The translations under genes and the position numbers were made by a program. A stretch of DNA of 64,000 bases from Legionella fallonii LLAP-10 (lineage in GTDB: Bacteria; Pseudomonadota; Gammaproteobacteria; Legionellales; Legionellaceae), in contig NZ_LN614827.1 of assembly GCF_000953135.1 (NCBI RefSeq), positions 1,269,001 through 1,333,000 of the forward strand, read 5' to 3'. A model generated the notes under the pieces. It worked only from the letters and a program-made list of their open reading frames with translations, was not told where the DNA came from and searched no databases. Below, piece by piece: positions 35,122-45,068 of this stretch (positions within the stretch are counted from its first letter, which is position 1; every line of letters starts with the position of its first letter).

Positions 35122-35871
35122 ATGGATCCTATTTTGTATAATGCAGCGAGTGGGAGCAAAGGCGATTTTAATAAGCAGGCAATAATCGCCAATAATTTGG
35201 CGAACGTAAATACCCCTGGATTTAAAGCAGATTTATACCAAGCTCAAACCATGTATTTAAATGCGAATGGGACGAATGAGGCAGATAATCAATCGTTTAA
35301 TGTTCAGGCCCCTAATGGTATTGATTTAACTCCCGGTGGTTTAGTTACTACCGGCCGTGATTTAGACGTGGCCGTTAGCGGCGAGGGTTGGATCGCCTTG
35401 AAAGACAGTCAAGGTCGACAAGTGTATGCGCGGGGAGGGAGCTTCCAGGTGAATACTAACGGTCAATTGATTACTGCTTCTGGTAAGGCCGTTCTCGGGG
35501 ATGGCGGACCTATTTCCATCCCTCCTGCTAAATCGGTTGAAATTGGAAGCGATGGAACTATTTCTATTATTCCTATGGAAGGAGATAGTAATTCTTTAGC
35601 TGTTTTAGATAGAATTAAGCTAGTAACCCTTGATAAAAATAACCTAGTAAAAAATGAAGAAGGTATGTTGCAACTGAAACAAGGAGCAGCTACTCCTGTG
35701 GCTGATGCATCAGTTAAATTAGTGAATGGCGCTGTTGAAGGCAGTAACGTTAAGGCCATAGAACAAATGGTTGAAATGATAAGTGTAGGGCGAGAATATG
35801 AAGCGCAAATGAAAATTTTATCAACGGTAGATGATAATTCGCAAAAATTGGCACAACTATTGCACGAGTAG
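35122..35871 (+). CDS. flgF: flagellar proximal rod protein FlgF
   Basis: FlgF is a rod subunit of 249 residues with NNLANVNTPGFKADLYQ near the start, the GRDLDVAVSGEGWIALKDSQGR block and the C-terminal GSNVKAIEQMVEMISVGREYEAQMK helix. It begins ten bases after flgE with GGAGG as ribosome binding site. Confidence 0.95.
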   Translation: MDPILYNAASGSKGDFNKQAIIANNLANVNTPGFKADLYQAQTMYLNANGTNEADNQSFNVQAPNGIDLTPGGLVTTGRDLDVAVSGEGWIALKDSQGRQVYARGGSFQVNTNGQLITASGKAVLGDGGPISIPPAKSVEIGSDGTISIIPMEGDSNSLAVLDRIKLVTLDKNNLVKNEEGMLQLKQGAATPVADASVKLVNGAVEGSNVKAIEQMVEMISVGREYEAQMKILSTVDDNSQKLAQLLHE

Positions 35872-35920
35872 TCGTATAAAAATTATAGATAGAAAAAGCT
35901 TATTATAGCAGGAGGCTTTA

Positions 35921-36706
35921 ATGGAACCAGCATTATGGGTTAGTAAATCTGGCTTGGAAGCTCAAGATAAAACTATTGCAAACATTGCAAACAACTTGGC
36001 TAACGTTAATACTACTGGTTTTAAAAAAGGTAGGGCTATATTTGAAGATTTAATTTATCAAAATATACGTCAGGCTGGTGCTCAATCCACGCAAAATACT
36101 CAGATCCCAACGGGTATCAATATGGGAACTGGGGTACATATGGTTGCCACAGAAAAAATATTTGCCCAAGGCGACATGCAGAATACTCAAAATGCACTGG
36201 ATGTGGCTATTCAAGGTGCCGGATTTATGACCGTGGTGATGCCTGATGGGACTTTGGCTTATACACGAGATGGCAATCTAAAATTAAATAGCCAAGGGCA
36301 GATAGTAACGAGTAATGGCTATTTAATTCAGCCAACGCTCACTATTCCAGCAGAAACTCAAAATGTTACTATAGGTAATGATGGAACAGTAAGTGTAACC
36401 GTGGCAGGAAATACTGCACCCACAACTCTTGGAAACATCCAGTTGACTAGTTTTATTAATCCAGCAGGCTTACAACCTATAGGGCAGAATTTATATACAG
36501 AAACGCAAGCTAGTGGTAATCCTTTGACCGATAATCCAGGCAATTCAGGTTTGGGCACTTTATTACAAGGTAACTTAGAAGCTTCAAATGTCAACGTGGT
36601 TGAAGAATTAGTGAACATGATTCAAGCACAAAGAAGTTATGAAATCACAGCCAAAGGAATTCAAACTGTTGATAGTATGTTGCAATATCTAAATCAAGCA
36701 CTGTAA
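35921..36706 (+). CDS. flgG: flagellar distal rod protein FlgG
   Basis: FlgG builds the distal rod that crosses the periplasm. The 261-residue protein starts MEPALWVSKSGLEAQDK, contains NIANNLANVNTTGFKKGRA and NALDVAIQGAGFMTV, and ends with the canonical SNVNVVEELVNMIQAQRSYEI helix. AGGAGG precedes its ATG by six bases. Confidence 0.96.
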   Translation: MEPALWVSKSGLEAQDKTIANIANNLANVNTTGFKKGRAIFEDLIYQNIRQAGAQSTQNTQIPTGINMGTGVHMVATEKIFAQGDMQNTQNALDVAIQGAGFMTVVMPDGTLAYTRDGNLKLNSQGQIVTSNGYLIQPTLTIPAETQNVTIGNDGTVSVTVAGNTAPTTLGNIQLTSFINPAGLQPIGQNLYTETQASGNPLTDNPGNSGLGTLLQGNLEASNVNVVEELVNMIQAQRSYEITAKGIQTVDSMLQYLNQAL

Positions 36707-36718
36707 CGGATTATATGC

Positions 36719-37411
36719 ATGAAATTATCTGATTGTGCTGTACTTATTTTAACTGGAATTTTATTGAGCGGGTGTGAAACCATTAATCCACCTGCTCCAG
36801 GTAAAGATCCTGATTATGCACCAACTTATCCGGACTCACCAGATCCTAAACAGCTGCGTCATGTCAGCGGAGCAATTTATAGTAGCGAGACTGCTTTACC
36901 GCTTTTCGAAACACCGAGAGCGCGTCATCCTGGTGACGTATTAACCGTAATTTTAATAGAAAATACCAATGCACAGAAAAATGCCTCTACCATACAAAAG
37001 AAAAATGATCAGGAGCAAGTTACAAACAAACTCTTTTTGGGACGACCTATTCATTTAGGCGGTGGCTACACCATGGACTTTGACTTAAATAATCAGCGTC
37101 AATTTACAGGACGAGGCCAAGCCTTACAAAATAATCAGTTGACGGGTAGTATTTCAGTTACAGTAGCTAAAGTTCTTCCTAATGGCAGTATGGTTGTTCA
37201 AGGGGAAAAATGGGTAAGAATCAATCAAGGAAAAGAATTTATTCAATTATCAGGTATTGTTAGACCGCAGGATATTAAGGCTGATAATTCAATTACTTCT
37301 GATCGAGTAGCTAATGCCAGGATTTCTTATGGTGGTACTGGTCAATTTAATAATACTAATGCCCAAGGTTGGATAGCACGAATTTTGTGGGGCCCCATAT
37401 TCCCAACCTAA
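36719..37411 (+). CDS. flgH: flagellar L-ring lipoprotein FlgH
   Basis: FlgH forms the outer-membrane L ring around the rod. A lipoprotein signal with lipobox LLSGC at residues ~16-20 marks it for lipidation. The 230-residue protein has the family's [13 protein letters not shown] and [24 protein letters not shown] blocks and the C-terminal [19 protein letters not shown] stretch. Confidence 0.96.
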   Translation: MKLSDCAVLILTGILLSGCETINPPAPGKDPDYAPTYPDSPDPKQLRHVSGAIYSSETALPLFETPRARHPGDVLTVILIENTNAQKNASTIQKKNDQEQVTNKLFLGRPIHLGGGYTMDFDLNNQRQFTGRGQALQNNQLTGSISVTVAKVLPNGSMVVQGEKWVRINQGKEFIQLSGIVRPQDIKADNSITSDRVANARISYGGTGQFNNTNAQGWIARILWGPIFPT

Positions 37412-37448
37412 TAAAGGTTTTTTAAGAATAATTTGGACAAGGAACGTA

Positions 37449-38552
37449 ATGCAGCGACGAAAGCTAATTACAGTATTATTATCACTTTATTTGATGATGA
37501 CTCAGGTTTTTGCTGAACGAATCAAAGACGTCGCTACTTTAGCAGGGGTTCGTACTAACCAGTTGGTTGGCTATGGTTTGGTGGTGGGGTTGAATGGGAC
37601 TGGTGATAAATCGGGTACTCGATTCACCGAAGACAGTTTTGCCAATATGTTGACTCAATTGGGCATTAATATCCCACCTGGAATTAAATTAAACGCCAAA
37701 AATATTGCTGCGGTAATGGTCACTTCCAACTTATCTACTTTTATGAAAAAAGGACAAACCCTCGATATTAACATTTCATCCGTGGGTGATTCTAAGAGCT
37801 TGTTAGGTGGTACATTGTTGATGACTCCACTTAAAGGAGCGGATGGGCGAGTTTATGCCATGGCTCAAGGAAATGTGATTGTATCCGGGATTAGTGCCTC
37901 GGGATCTGATGGTTCCAGTGTTACTGTGAACGTTCCCAGTGGTGGTCGAATTCCTAATGGAGCGACCGTGGAAGCAGACATTCCCAATCCATTCTATTTT
38001 TCCAAATCGCTTACTTATAATCTTCACAGTCCCGATTTTACTACTGCCAAACGCATGACTGATGCGATCAATGAACTAATGGGGCCTGGAACTGCAAGGG
38101 CTATGGATGCAACCTCTATCGTCGTCACCGCCCCTAAAAAATTAGATCAACGGGTAGATTATGTATCAGTTCTTGAAAATATAGAGTTTAAGCCTGGTGA
38201 ACCCATGGCCAAAATTATTATTAATGCCAGAACTGGAACTATTGTGATTTCAAGTAATGTGATTGTGAAATCAGCAGCAGTATCGCACGGTAACCTGGTC
38301 GTGAGCATCACTGAAACTCCGGTAATTAGCCAGCCTAATGCTTTTGCAAGAGGAAGAACAGTTCAAACTCAGCAGTCTCAGGTTAATATCGATCAAAAAA
38401 ATAATCATGCATTTGTTCTGCCCAAAGGAACAACCTTGAAAGATATAGTAAGAGGGATTAACGCTGTTGGAGCAACCCCAGCTGATGTGATAGCGATACT
38501 TGAGGCGCTGCAACAAGCTGGTGCATTAAATGCGACATTAATAGTCATATAA
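37449..38552 (+). CDS. flgI: flagellar P-ring protein FlgI
   Basis: FlgI assembles the periplasmic P ring. It has a signal peptide ([15 protein letters not shown]) and then [20 protein letters not shown], typical of the mature N-terminus, plus [13 protein letters not shown] and [15 protein letters not shown]. The 367-residue length is normal. It lies between flgH and flgJ as usual. Confidence 0.97.
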   Translation: MQRRKLITVLLSLYLMMTQVFAERIKDVATLAGVRTNQLVGYGLVVGLNGTGDKSGTRFTEDSFANMLTQLGINIPPGIKLNAKNIAAVMVTSNLSTFMKKGQTLDINISSVGDSKSLLGGTLLMTPLKGADGRVYAMAQGNVIVSGISASGSDGSSVTVNVPSGGRIPNGATVEADIPNPFYFSKSLTYNLHSPDFTTAKRMTDAINELMGPGTARAMDATSIVVTAPKKLDQRVDYVSVLENIEFKPGEPMAKIIINARTGTIVISSNVIVKSAAVSHGNLVVSITETPVISQPNAFARGRTVQTQQSQVNIDQKNNHAFVLPKGTTLKDIVRGINAVGATPADVIAILEALQQAGALNATLIVI

Positions 38553-38563
38553 AGGTGATCAAT

Positions 38564-39493
38564 ATGGAGTTACAAGGGATTGCTACTAGTGATTTTAAAG
38601 GTTTAAATGATCTAAAAGTCCAGGCAAAGTTGAATCAGAAACAGGCATTGCCTGAAGTTGCAAAGCAATTTGAAGGGATTTTTCTACAGTCAATGCTTAA
38701 AAGTATGAGAATGGGGCAGCATTTTCTTGATGATTCCAGTCCTTTTAGTAGCCAAAAACAGGCAACCTTTCAGGAAATGTTGGATGGCCAATATGCGAGT
38801 AATATTGCTAATTCACCTCATGGGATAGGTTTAGCGGCCATGATGACTAAGCAATTGAAAAATAGCGTAGAGAATAACGTATCTCAGCCACTCGAAATGA
38901 TGCCATCCAACGACGTCAAAAATACGACGTCTTTGAAACAGCCCCTTGCCGCGAATGCCCCTGTGAATACCTCAGGGAATACTTCATCAGGAGAGGCTGA
39001 AGGAATTGATAATTTTGTTAAAGCAATTTGGCCTAAAGCAAAAGAAGCTGCTTCTGTCATCGGACTTGATCCTAAGATCTTAATCGCTCAAGCAGCTTTG
39101 GAAACTGGGTGGGGGAAATTTGTAGCCAAAGATAGCGATGGATCCAGTAGTAATAACTTATTTAATATTAAAACAGGTAATAACAAAGATTTTGAATCGG
39201 TTGCAGTTAAGACAACAGAATATATAGCTGACACACCGATTAATAAGACAGAGTCATTTAGAAAATATTCATCAGTAGAGCAGAGTTTTAACGATTATGT
39301 TTCTTTAATTATGAATAATGAGCGCTATCAAGGGGCTGTAGCCAATGCAGGGAATCCTGAGCTTTTTGTCAATGAGTTACACAAAGCAGGATATGCTACA
39401 GATCCTAAATACAGCAATAAGATTTTAGCTATTTATCATGGAGATGATTTGAATCGGGCAATGCAACGATGTGGGATAGCAGAGCAAATCTGA
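38564..39493 (+). CDS. flgJ: flagellar rod-assembly protein and peptidoglycan hydrolase FlgJ
   Basis: FlgJ caps the rod and cuts peptidoglycan so that it can pass. Residues ~25-100 are the rod-binding domain (KQFEGIFLQSMLKSMRMGQ), and residues ~160-305 are a GH73 glucosaminidase-type domain with LIAQAALETGWGKF including the catalytic Glu and NLFNIKTGN. I use the ATG at 38564, well spaced from AAGG, rather than a GTG at 38555. Confidence 0.95.
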   Translation: MELQGIATSDFKGLNDLKVQAKLNQKQALPEVAKQFEGIFLQSMLKSMRMGQHFLDDSSPFSSQKQATFQEMLDGQYASNIANSPHGIGLAAMMTKQLKNSVENNVSQPLEMMPSNDVKNTTSLKQPLAANAPVNTSGNTSSGEAEGIDNFVKAIWPKAKEAASVIGLDPKILIAQAALETGWGKFVAKDSDGSSSNNLFNIKTGNNKDFESVAVKTTEYIADTPINKTESFRKYSSVEQSFNDYVSLIMNNERYQGAVANAGNPELFVNELHKAGYATDPKYSNKILAIYHGDDLNRAMQRCGIAEQI

Positions 39494-39563
39494 TCATTTA
39501 AAAGACTAAATAGATCTCTATACAAGAGGTCCATTATTATATTGGTTTAGGGAGTGAACAAAT

Positions 39564-41510
39564 ATGTCCATATTGAGTATAGCCAATTCAGGATTAAATG
39601 CTTTTCAGAACGCTTTGGCTGTGACCGCAAATAATATCTCAAATGCTAAAACTAGAGGTTATTCGAGGCAAAGTATTGATTTTACTCCCGCCCCCTCTCA
39701 ATTTTTTGCAGGATCATATTTTGGAACAGGAGTGGGTACCTCATCCATTTATCGCAATGCAGACCAGTTTGCCAACTATCAAGTGAGAAATACGCAAAGT
39801 TTTAAATCACAGTATGAGGCTTTTTATTTGCAAGCATCGCAAATTGATAAATTACTTTCCCAGGATGGTTCTAGTATTTCTACTTCATTACAGTCCTTCT
39901 TCGACTCTTTAGGCCAGCTCAATAATACTCCTGACTCAGGAGCATCTCGTGATGTTGCATTCAAACAAGGCCAATTATTGGTGCAACAGTTTACTTTCAT
40001 GCAAACAAACCTAGATGAATACCAAAATAATTCTACAGCTCAAATTTCACAGGCAGCTACTCAAATCAACCAAATCACTCAGGGCATTGCAGCAGCAAAC
40101 CAACAATTGATGAGTTCGCCAAATTCTCCCGAATTACTTGATCAGCGCGATGAACTATTAAAGCAGCTTGCTGGATTTGTAGACATTTCTACTTTTGATC
40201 AAGGTGATGGAACAATAAATGTTGCTATTGCTAGCGGAGAAATGTTGGTTGCTGGAACCCAACAGCGTAATTTGAGTATTTCAACTGATCAATCAAATTT
40301 GCAAGGAACCAAGGTTTTATTAGGAAATGGGGCAGGGATCTTAGATATCACAGAGGAGTTAAACTCCGGACAGGTTGGTGGCTTGCTCTCTTATGAAAAG
40401 AATATATTAGGTCAGGCAAGTCAAATGATAGGTCAAATGGCTATCGGGTTATCGCTTGCTTTTAATGCACAGCATCAATTAGGTATGGACGCTAATAATC
40501 AACTCGGACAGAATTTTTTTACGGATTACAATTCAGCAACTGAACAATTAAAGCGAGCTACTCCCGAGACGACTAATACGGGGACTGGAGTATTGTCAGT
40601 AGCTATTTCAGATATATCTCAGACTAAGTTGAGCGATTATCAATTAGTTGTTAGCGATGTGGCTTTAAATCAAGTACGCTTAATACGTGAATCAGACGGC
40701 ACATCAACAACGCTTACATGGACTAATAACCCTCCATCACCTCCAGGTGGACAGATAGTGCTTGATGGCATGACTATTTCTGTTAATGATGTTACGGCGC
40801 TTGCAACTAATGATAATTATATGCTGACCCCAACTCGAGGAGCAGCACGTGACTTTGCTTTACAGATTACCGAATCACAGCAAATTGCTTTAGCTTCCCC
40901 AGTAGTTACTTCCGCTCCGTTAAGTAATACTGGTACAGGGCAGATTGCATTGGGAACTATTTTCAACACATCAGCCGTAACCAATCAATACAGCATTCAA
41001 TTTATTTCAGATACTGAGTTTAATGTTGTTGATTTGACTCACAATACAACAACAGGTCCATTGACTTTTACGCCTAATACTCAAAATACAGTTCAGATAC
41101 CTGATTCGGTTAACCCATCCTATTCAGTGATTTTGTCAGGTATACCCAAGACGGGTGATCAATTTACAGCAGACTATAATGCGGGTGGTATTGGTGATAA
41201 CCGTAACGGTTTATTATTGGCAGGAATTCAAGACAATAAATATTTTATGAGTGGGACTGAGAGTATGATGGATAGATATTCTGATCTACTCGTTGATGTG
41301 GGGGGCCAAACCAAATTGGCAAAAAGTAGTTACGAGGCTTCTAATGTATTGTTTAAGCAAGCAGTAGATTATCAAAGCAGTATTAGTGGAGTAAATTTAG
41401 ATGAAGAAGCCGCTAATCTAATAAAATTTGAACAGGCTTATGAAGCTGCAGGGAAGTTAATGGCGATTGCTGGGCAAATTATGAATGTATTATTCGATAT
41501 CATGAGGTGA
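39564..41510 (+). CDS. flgK: flagellar hook-filament junction protein FlgK
   Basis: FlgK (HAP1) joins the hook to the filament. The 648-residue protein has the N-terminal NALAVTANNISNAKTRGYSR motif, LDQRDELLKQLAGFVDIS near residue 195, and the C-terminal SGVNLDEEAANLIKFEQAYEA helix, the standard order. The central portion is variable and Thr/Asn-rich. Confidence 0.96.
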   Translation: MSILSIANSGLNAFQNALAVTANNISNAKTRGYSRQSIDFTPAPSQFFAGSYFGTGVGTSSIYRNADQFANYQVRNTQSFKSQYEAFYLQASQIDKLLSQDGSSISTSLQSFFDSLGQLNNTPDSGASRDVAFKQGQLLVQQFTFMQTNLDEYQNNSTAQISQAATQINQITQGIAAANQQLMSSPNSPELLDQRDELLKQLAGFVDISTFDQGDGTINVAIASGEMLVAGTQQRNLSISTDQSNLQGTKVLLGNGAGILDITEELNSGQVGGLLSYEKNILGQASQMIGQMAIGLSLAFNAQHQLGMDANNQLGQNFFTDYNSATEQLKRATPETTNTGTGVLSVAISDISQTKLSDYQLVVSDVALNQVRLIRESDGTSTTLTWTNNPPSPPGGQIVLDGMTISVNDVTALATNDNYMLTPTRGAARDFALQITESQQIALASPVVTSAPLSNTGTGQIALGTIFNTSAVTNQYSIQFISDTEFNVVDLTHNTTTGPLTFTPNTQNTVQIPDSVNPSYSVILSGIPKTGDQFTADYNAGGIGDNRNGLLLAGIQDNKYFMSGTESMMDRYSDLLVDVGGQTKLAKSSYEASNVLFKQAVDYQSSISGVNLDEEAANLIKFEQAYEAAGKLMAIAGQIMNVLFDIMR

Positions 41511-41513
41511 TAA

Positions 41514-42749
41514 ATGCGTATTTCAACGAATCAAATTTATGAACGTGGATTAAGCAGTTTATTAATTCAGCAAGAAAGAGTATCTAATTTACAAGAGCGG
41601 CTCGCAAGTAATTTGAGAGTTGAGTCACCAGAAGATGATCCTATTGCAACTGCTCAAATTGAATTGATGAATCAACGGATTAGCACCACAGAAGTATTAC
41701 AAAAGAATAGGCAAAACGCGGTAAGCGCTTTAAGTTTAGAAGATGACGTATTATCTAGCACGGTGAGTGCATTGCAGCGATTAAGAGAAATACAAGTTCA
41801 GGCAGGAGATTCATCCCTCTCAGCGGAGGATCGTAAATCTTTAGCTGTTGAGGTGAGCAATTTATTAAATCAAATACAGGACTACGCTAATTCTAAAGAT
41901 ATTAGCGGTGGTTATATGTTTAGTGGTGGTCAAGCAGCAACACAACCATTCACATTAAACTCCAGTGGACAATACGTATATAATGGTGATAGTACACAAC
42001 GTTATCAGGCAGTTAGTGGTAATTTACAAATAGCTATTAATGATACTGGTGACAATATTTTTATGCGAGTGGCCAGCGGTAATGGCACTTTCGCTGTTTC
42101 TTCGCCGAGCACACCTAATGCTGGGACTGCCTCGGTCAGTTCGGGCTCAATAGTCAATCCAAGCGTTTATGTGCCGGATAACTATACCATGAGTTTTGCT
42201 TTGAACTCCCAAGGAAACCTTGTCGTTATGGTGAGTGGTGCTACCAGTGGCAATGTTATCCCGGCGTCAGGCTTGCCTGACGATGCTCCGGTGTACCAAG
42301 AAGGGATGGCGGTTACATTTAATGGCATGGAGATGACGGTTAACGGCGCACCTCTAGCTGGAGATACATTTTCCATTACTCCTTCGAAAAATCAATCAGT
42401 TTTTGCAACCATACAAAATATGATCACCAATTTGAATCAACCCTTTGATACAGCAGTCGCAAAGGCGGCTACTTATACTGACAATAATCAATTACTTGCT
42501 GAATTGGATAGTGCGATTACTAATATTTTAGACTATGAATCAGATGTAGGCGCTCGATTAAATCAGTTGACTTTTGCTGATGATCTTAACAGCAATTTAA
42601 TTTTGTTAAGTAAGGATACACTAAAAAAACTACAAGAAATTGATCCAGTGGCTGTTGCTACTGAATATAATTTGCAATTAGTCAATCTACAGGCTGCTCA
42701 GCAGAGTTTTGTGAGAATACAAGGATTATCTGTATTTAACTATATGTAG
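41514..42749 (+). CDS. flgL: flagellar hook-filament junction protein FlgL
   Basis: FlgL (HAP3) is the second junction protein, related to flagellin. The 411-residue product begins MRISTNQIYERGLSSLLIQQ, has the ASNLRVESPEDDPIATAQIE flagellin-like segment, and ends with a C-terminal helix (AVATEYNLQLVNLQAAQQSF). It starts three bases after flgK and closes the operon; no terminator hairpin of its own is visible before the repeat at 42788. Confidence 0.95.
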   Translation: MRISTNQIYERGLSSLLIQQERVSNLQERLASNLRVESPEDDPIATAQIELMNQRISTTEVLQKNRQNAVSALSLEDDVLSSTVSALQRLREIQVQAGDSSLSAEDRKSLAVEVSNLLNQIQDYANSKDISGGYMFSGGQAATQPFTLNSSGQYVYNGDSTQRYQAVSGNLQIAINDTGDNIFMRVASGNGTFAVSSPSTPNAGTASVSSGSIVNPSVYVPDNYTMSFALNSQGNLVVMVSGATSGNVIPASGLPDDAPVYQEGMAVTFNGMEMTVNGAPLAGDTFSITPSKNQSVFATIQNMITNLNQPFDTAVAKAATYTDNNQLLAELDSAITNILDYESDVGARLNQLTFADDLNSNLILLSKDTLKKLQEIDPVAVATEYNLQLVNLQAAQQSFVRIQGLSVFNYM

Positions 42750-42787
42750 TAAAGAATTCTAAGGTAATAGTATAAGAATAGTTGCAA

Positions 42788-42873
42788 CTGTCATTTAGAG
42801 TGCAGCGACGACTCTCCAGCGAAGCGCATTGCGCTCTATGTTGAGCCCATTCGTCACAAGCTCCTGAGCCCAG
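42788..42873. repeat. dispersed ~90-bp palindromic repeat, copy 4, diverged
   Basis: CTGTCATTTAGAGTGCAGCG starts the element; the core CTCCAGCGAAGCGCATTG and the GTCACAAGCTCCT arm match the other copies, but the terminal arm has decayed. It separates flgL from the convergent VipD-family gene. Confidence 0.65.
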
Positions 42874-42911
42874 GTTTTCTAACCTAAAGCTTAGGAGCCA
42901 ATGGACTGAAC

Positions 42912-44789
42912 TCACATCATCTTGGGTGCGGTGTCTAGTCTTGGGTTCTCCTCGTCATTTTGGGTTAATCCTTCATCTGAGGTTAATTCTGTAGGTTTTA
43001 CAGGTGTCGTAGCTCTTGTTTGTGCAGAAAACATACTGTGAATCCTACGAGCAGTATAAATTTCCTCTGGAGTCGCAGCATTAACTTCTTGTTGTACTTC
43101 TTCTTGTTCAGGAGTTGGTTTTTCTTTATCTGGTGCTGAGCAGCAGCAAAAGAAATTAATAATCGCTTCGATTGGTGTATAAAGATAATTTAATAATTGG
43201 GTGAACCAACCAACTTTTTGTGCGTCTTGTTCTATTTGGATTTCTTCAAGGAGATGAGCCTCAAGTTTTCCTTCGCACTGATAATTAATTTGCTTTAGAA
43301 TAAGGGCCATTGCATGCTCTGTTTGTGCTTCATCTAGTTTGGCATCTTTTACTAATACATCATGTATTTGTGCAATATTAGCTGGTAGATCTTGGAACTT
43401 CCCATTAAGGGCATTGTTAGCTATTTCTGCTTGCAAGAAAAATATCATTTGTGCATAGCTTGCAGCATGAAACAGCTCTTTGGAATCCTCTTTATCGCTT
43501 ATTAATGTTTCGTCTAATTTGTCTTTACCTAAATAGAGCATTGGTATTAAAGGATTATCGAATACTTTAATTCTTGATTCAAAAAATTCTTTACATTGCC
43601 TAGAACCATCCTCTATAGCACTTTTTCTTTGTTCCTGAGTGAGTGAAGTGGTTGTTGCTGTAATTGTTCCTGAATTGAGATAAATCATATTATCTAGATG
43701 ATAATATACTTTTTCGCGGTTGAGCACTTCTGCGCGCCCTTTAATTAAACTTCCTCCAAGCGCTATTCTAGCTACACCATCGACAACTCGATCAAAAGCT
43801 GATCGAGTAATGGGGGCATGCTGTTTTGCTTTTTGAAGGCGAACTTTAAAGGAAGAGTCAGCTTCAATTTTTGCGCATAAGATTTGCTCATGATTCAAAC
43901 CTTGCTCAAGGAGAATATCCGATGGCATGTTATCTAAAATGCCACCATCAGCAACACTATGTCCCTCTGCATTAAGAGTTGGAGTAAATAATAATGGGTG
44001 AGCAGCAGATTGACGGACTATTTGTGAAATAGAATCCCCTCCGCCATTATTGACGTTGTGAACTTGCTTCCTTTTGGTAAATTGATTCGTGGTAACCACA
44101 GAGAGGTTTTTGATAAGATGTTTTTTTTCTTCAGGTAAAACCGCTCTTAAATTTTCCAAATCATTGAACGTTATTCTAGGATTTACTTCTTCACCAGTTC
44201 TTTTGAGCTTCCAAATTTTAGGCGATTTTGCAAAGGCTTTATCGAGTTTGTCTAATGCCGTAGCATTTCCTGATAGTTTGATAATATCATCTACAGAGTT
44301 AATTTTTACCCCTGCTTTTTTCAAAATAGTATCTACTATTTGGATTTTTTGTTTAAGTACAAAATATTGTTCTCTTTCTGGATCTTTTGCTGGTGGTTCA
44401 ACACCTTTTAGATGCTCTTTGATTTGCAGTGCATAAATTACTTCCATGATATTACGGAATCGATCACCACGAGCACGCAAGCGAAAGGTACCTTGGTTAT
44501 CTAAAAGTTTTGTAATGTCTAAATTAGAAACTAAGTTGGTGAAATCTGTAGCATTCATTCCAACTGCTAATAGACTGACTGTCATTGCACCTGCTGAAGC
44601 ACCACTAACATGACTAAGATCCTTTAGTATGCCTCGTTTTTCCATTTCTTGAACTAGTGCTGCGTAATAAATACCTTTGGCTCCGCCACCACTGGCTACA
44701 AAACCTTTTACTGGGCAACCTAGAAGTTCATATTGGTCATCTTTGTTTTTGACAATTTCATATGATTTTCTTTTTAATTCTCTTGGCAT
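42912..44789 (-). CDS. vipD: VipD-family patatin-like phospholipase, probable Dot/Icm effector
   Basis: VipD is a Legionella effector: an N-terminal phospholipase A activated by host Rab5, which strips lipids from endosomes. This 625-residue protein keeps the patatin fold: ASGGGAKGI at residues 32-40 (oxyanion loop), GASAG at 63-67 with catalytic Ser65, and DGG at 281-283 with catalytic Asp281. Blocks that I recall as shared with VipD include RARGDRFRNI near 105, NSVDDIIKL, HLIKNLSVV and REKVYYHLDNMIYLN. The C-terminal third, the part that binds Rab5 in VipD, is conserved in outline and carries a Cys-rich hydrophobic NFFCCCS segment. VipD has paralogues, so this may be one of them. It is expressed alone. 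Confidence 0.9.
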   Translation of the reverse strand: MPRELKRKSYEIVKNKDDQYELLGCPVKGFVASGGGAKGIYYAALVQEMEKRGILKDLSHVSGASAGAMTVSLLAVGMNATDFTNLVSNLDITKLLDNQGTFRLRARGDRFRNIMEVIYALQIKEHLKGVEPPAKDPEREQYFVLKQKIQIVDTILKKAGVKINSVDDIIKLSGNATALDKLDKAFAKSPKIWKLKRTGEEVNPRITFNDLENLRAVLPEEKKHLIKNLSVVTTNQFTKRKQVHNVNNGGGDSISQIVRQSAAHPLLFTPTLNAEGHSVADGGILDNMPSDILLEQGLNHEQILCAKIEADSSFKVRLQKAKQHAPITRSAFDRVVDGVARIALGGSLIKGRAEVLNREKVYYHLDNMIYLNSGTITATTTSLTQEQRKSAIEDGSRQCKEFFESRIKVFDNPLIPMLYLGKDKLDETLISDKEDSKELFHAASYAQMIFFLQAEIANNALNGKFQDLPANIAQIHDVLVKDAKLDEAQTEHAMALILKQINYQCEGKLEAHLLEEIQIEQDAQKVGWFTQLLNYLYTPIEAIINFFCCCSAPDKEKPTPEQEEVQQEVNAATPEEIYTARRIHSMFSAQTRATTPVKPTELTSDEGLTQNDEENPRLDTAPKMM

Positions 44790-45068
44790 AGGACACCTAT
44801 ATATACATCTTTATATAGTTTAGTATATCAGCGAAAAATTAACGAAATATTATGTGTTTTGTAGCTGGTTGCTTGCAATTGAGACGAGTGTAGCTCTTAG
44901 TCTCAAGTAACTAGGCTACGATTTGTTACTACTCCGTTCAAATTAATTTAATTCTAAAATTCAGTATAGTCACCCTTTTGGCCTTTATTGCACTTAAATC
45001 ACTTTGATTTTTATTTAGACTATAATTAACGAATGCAAACATACCCGCATAGTGATAAAGGAATTATT

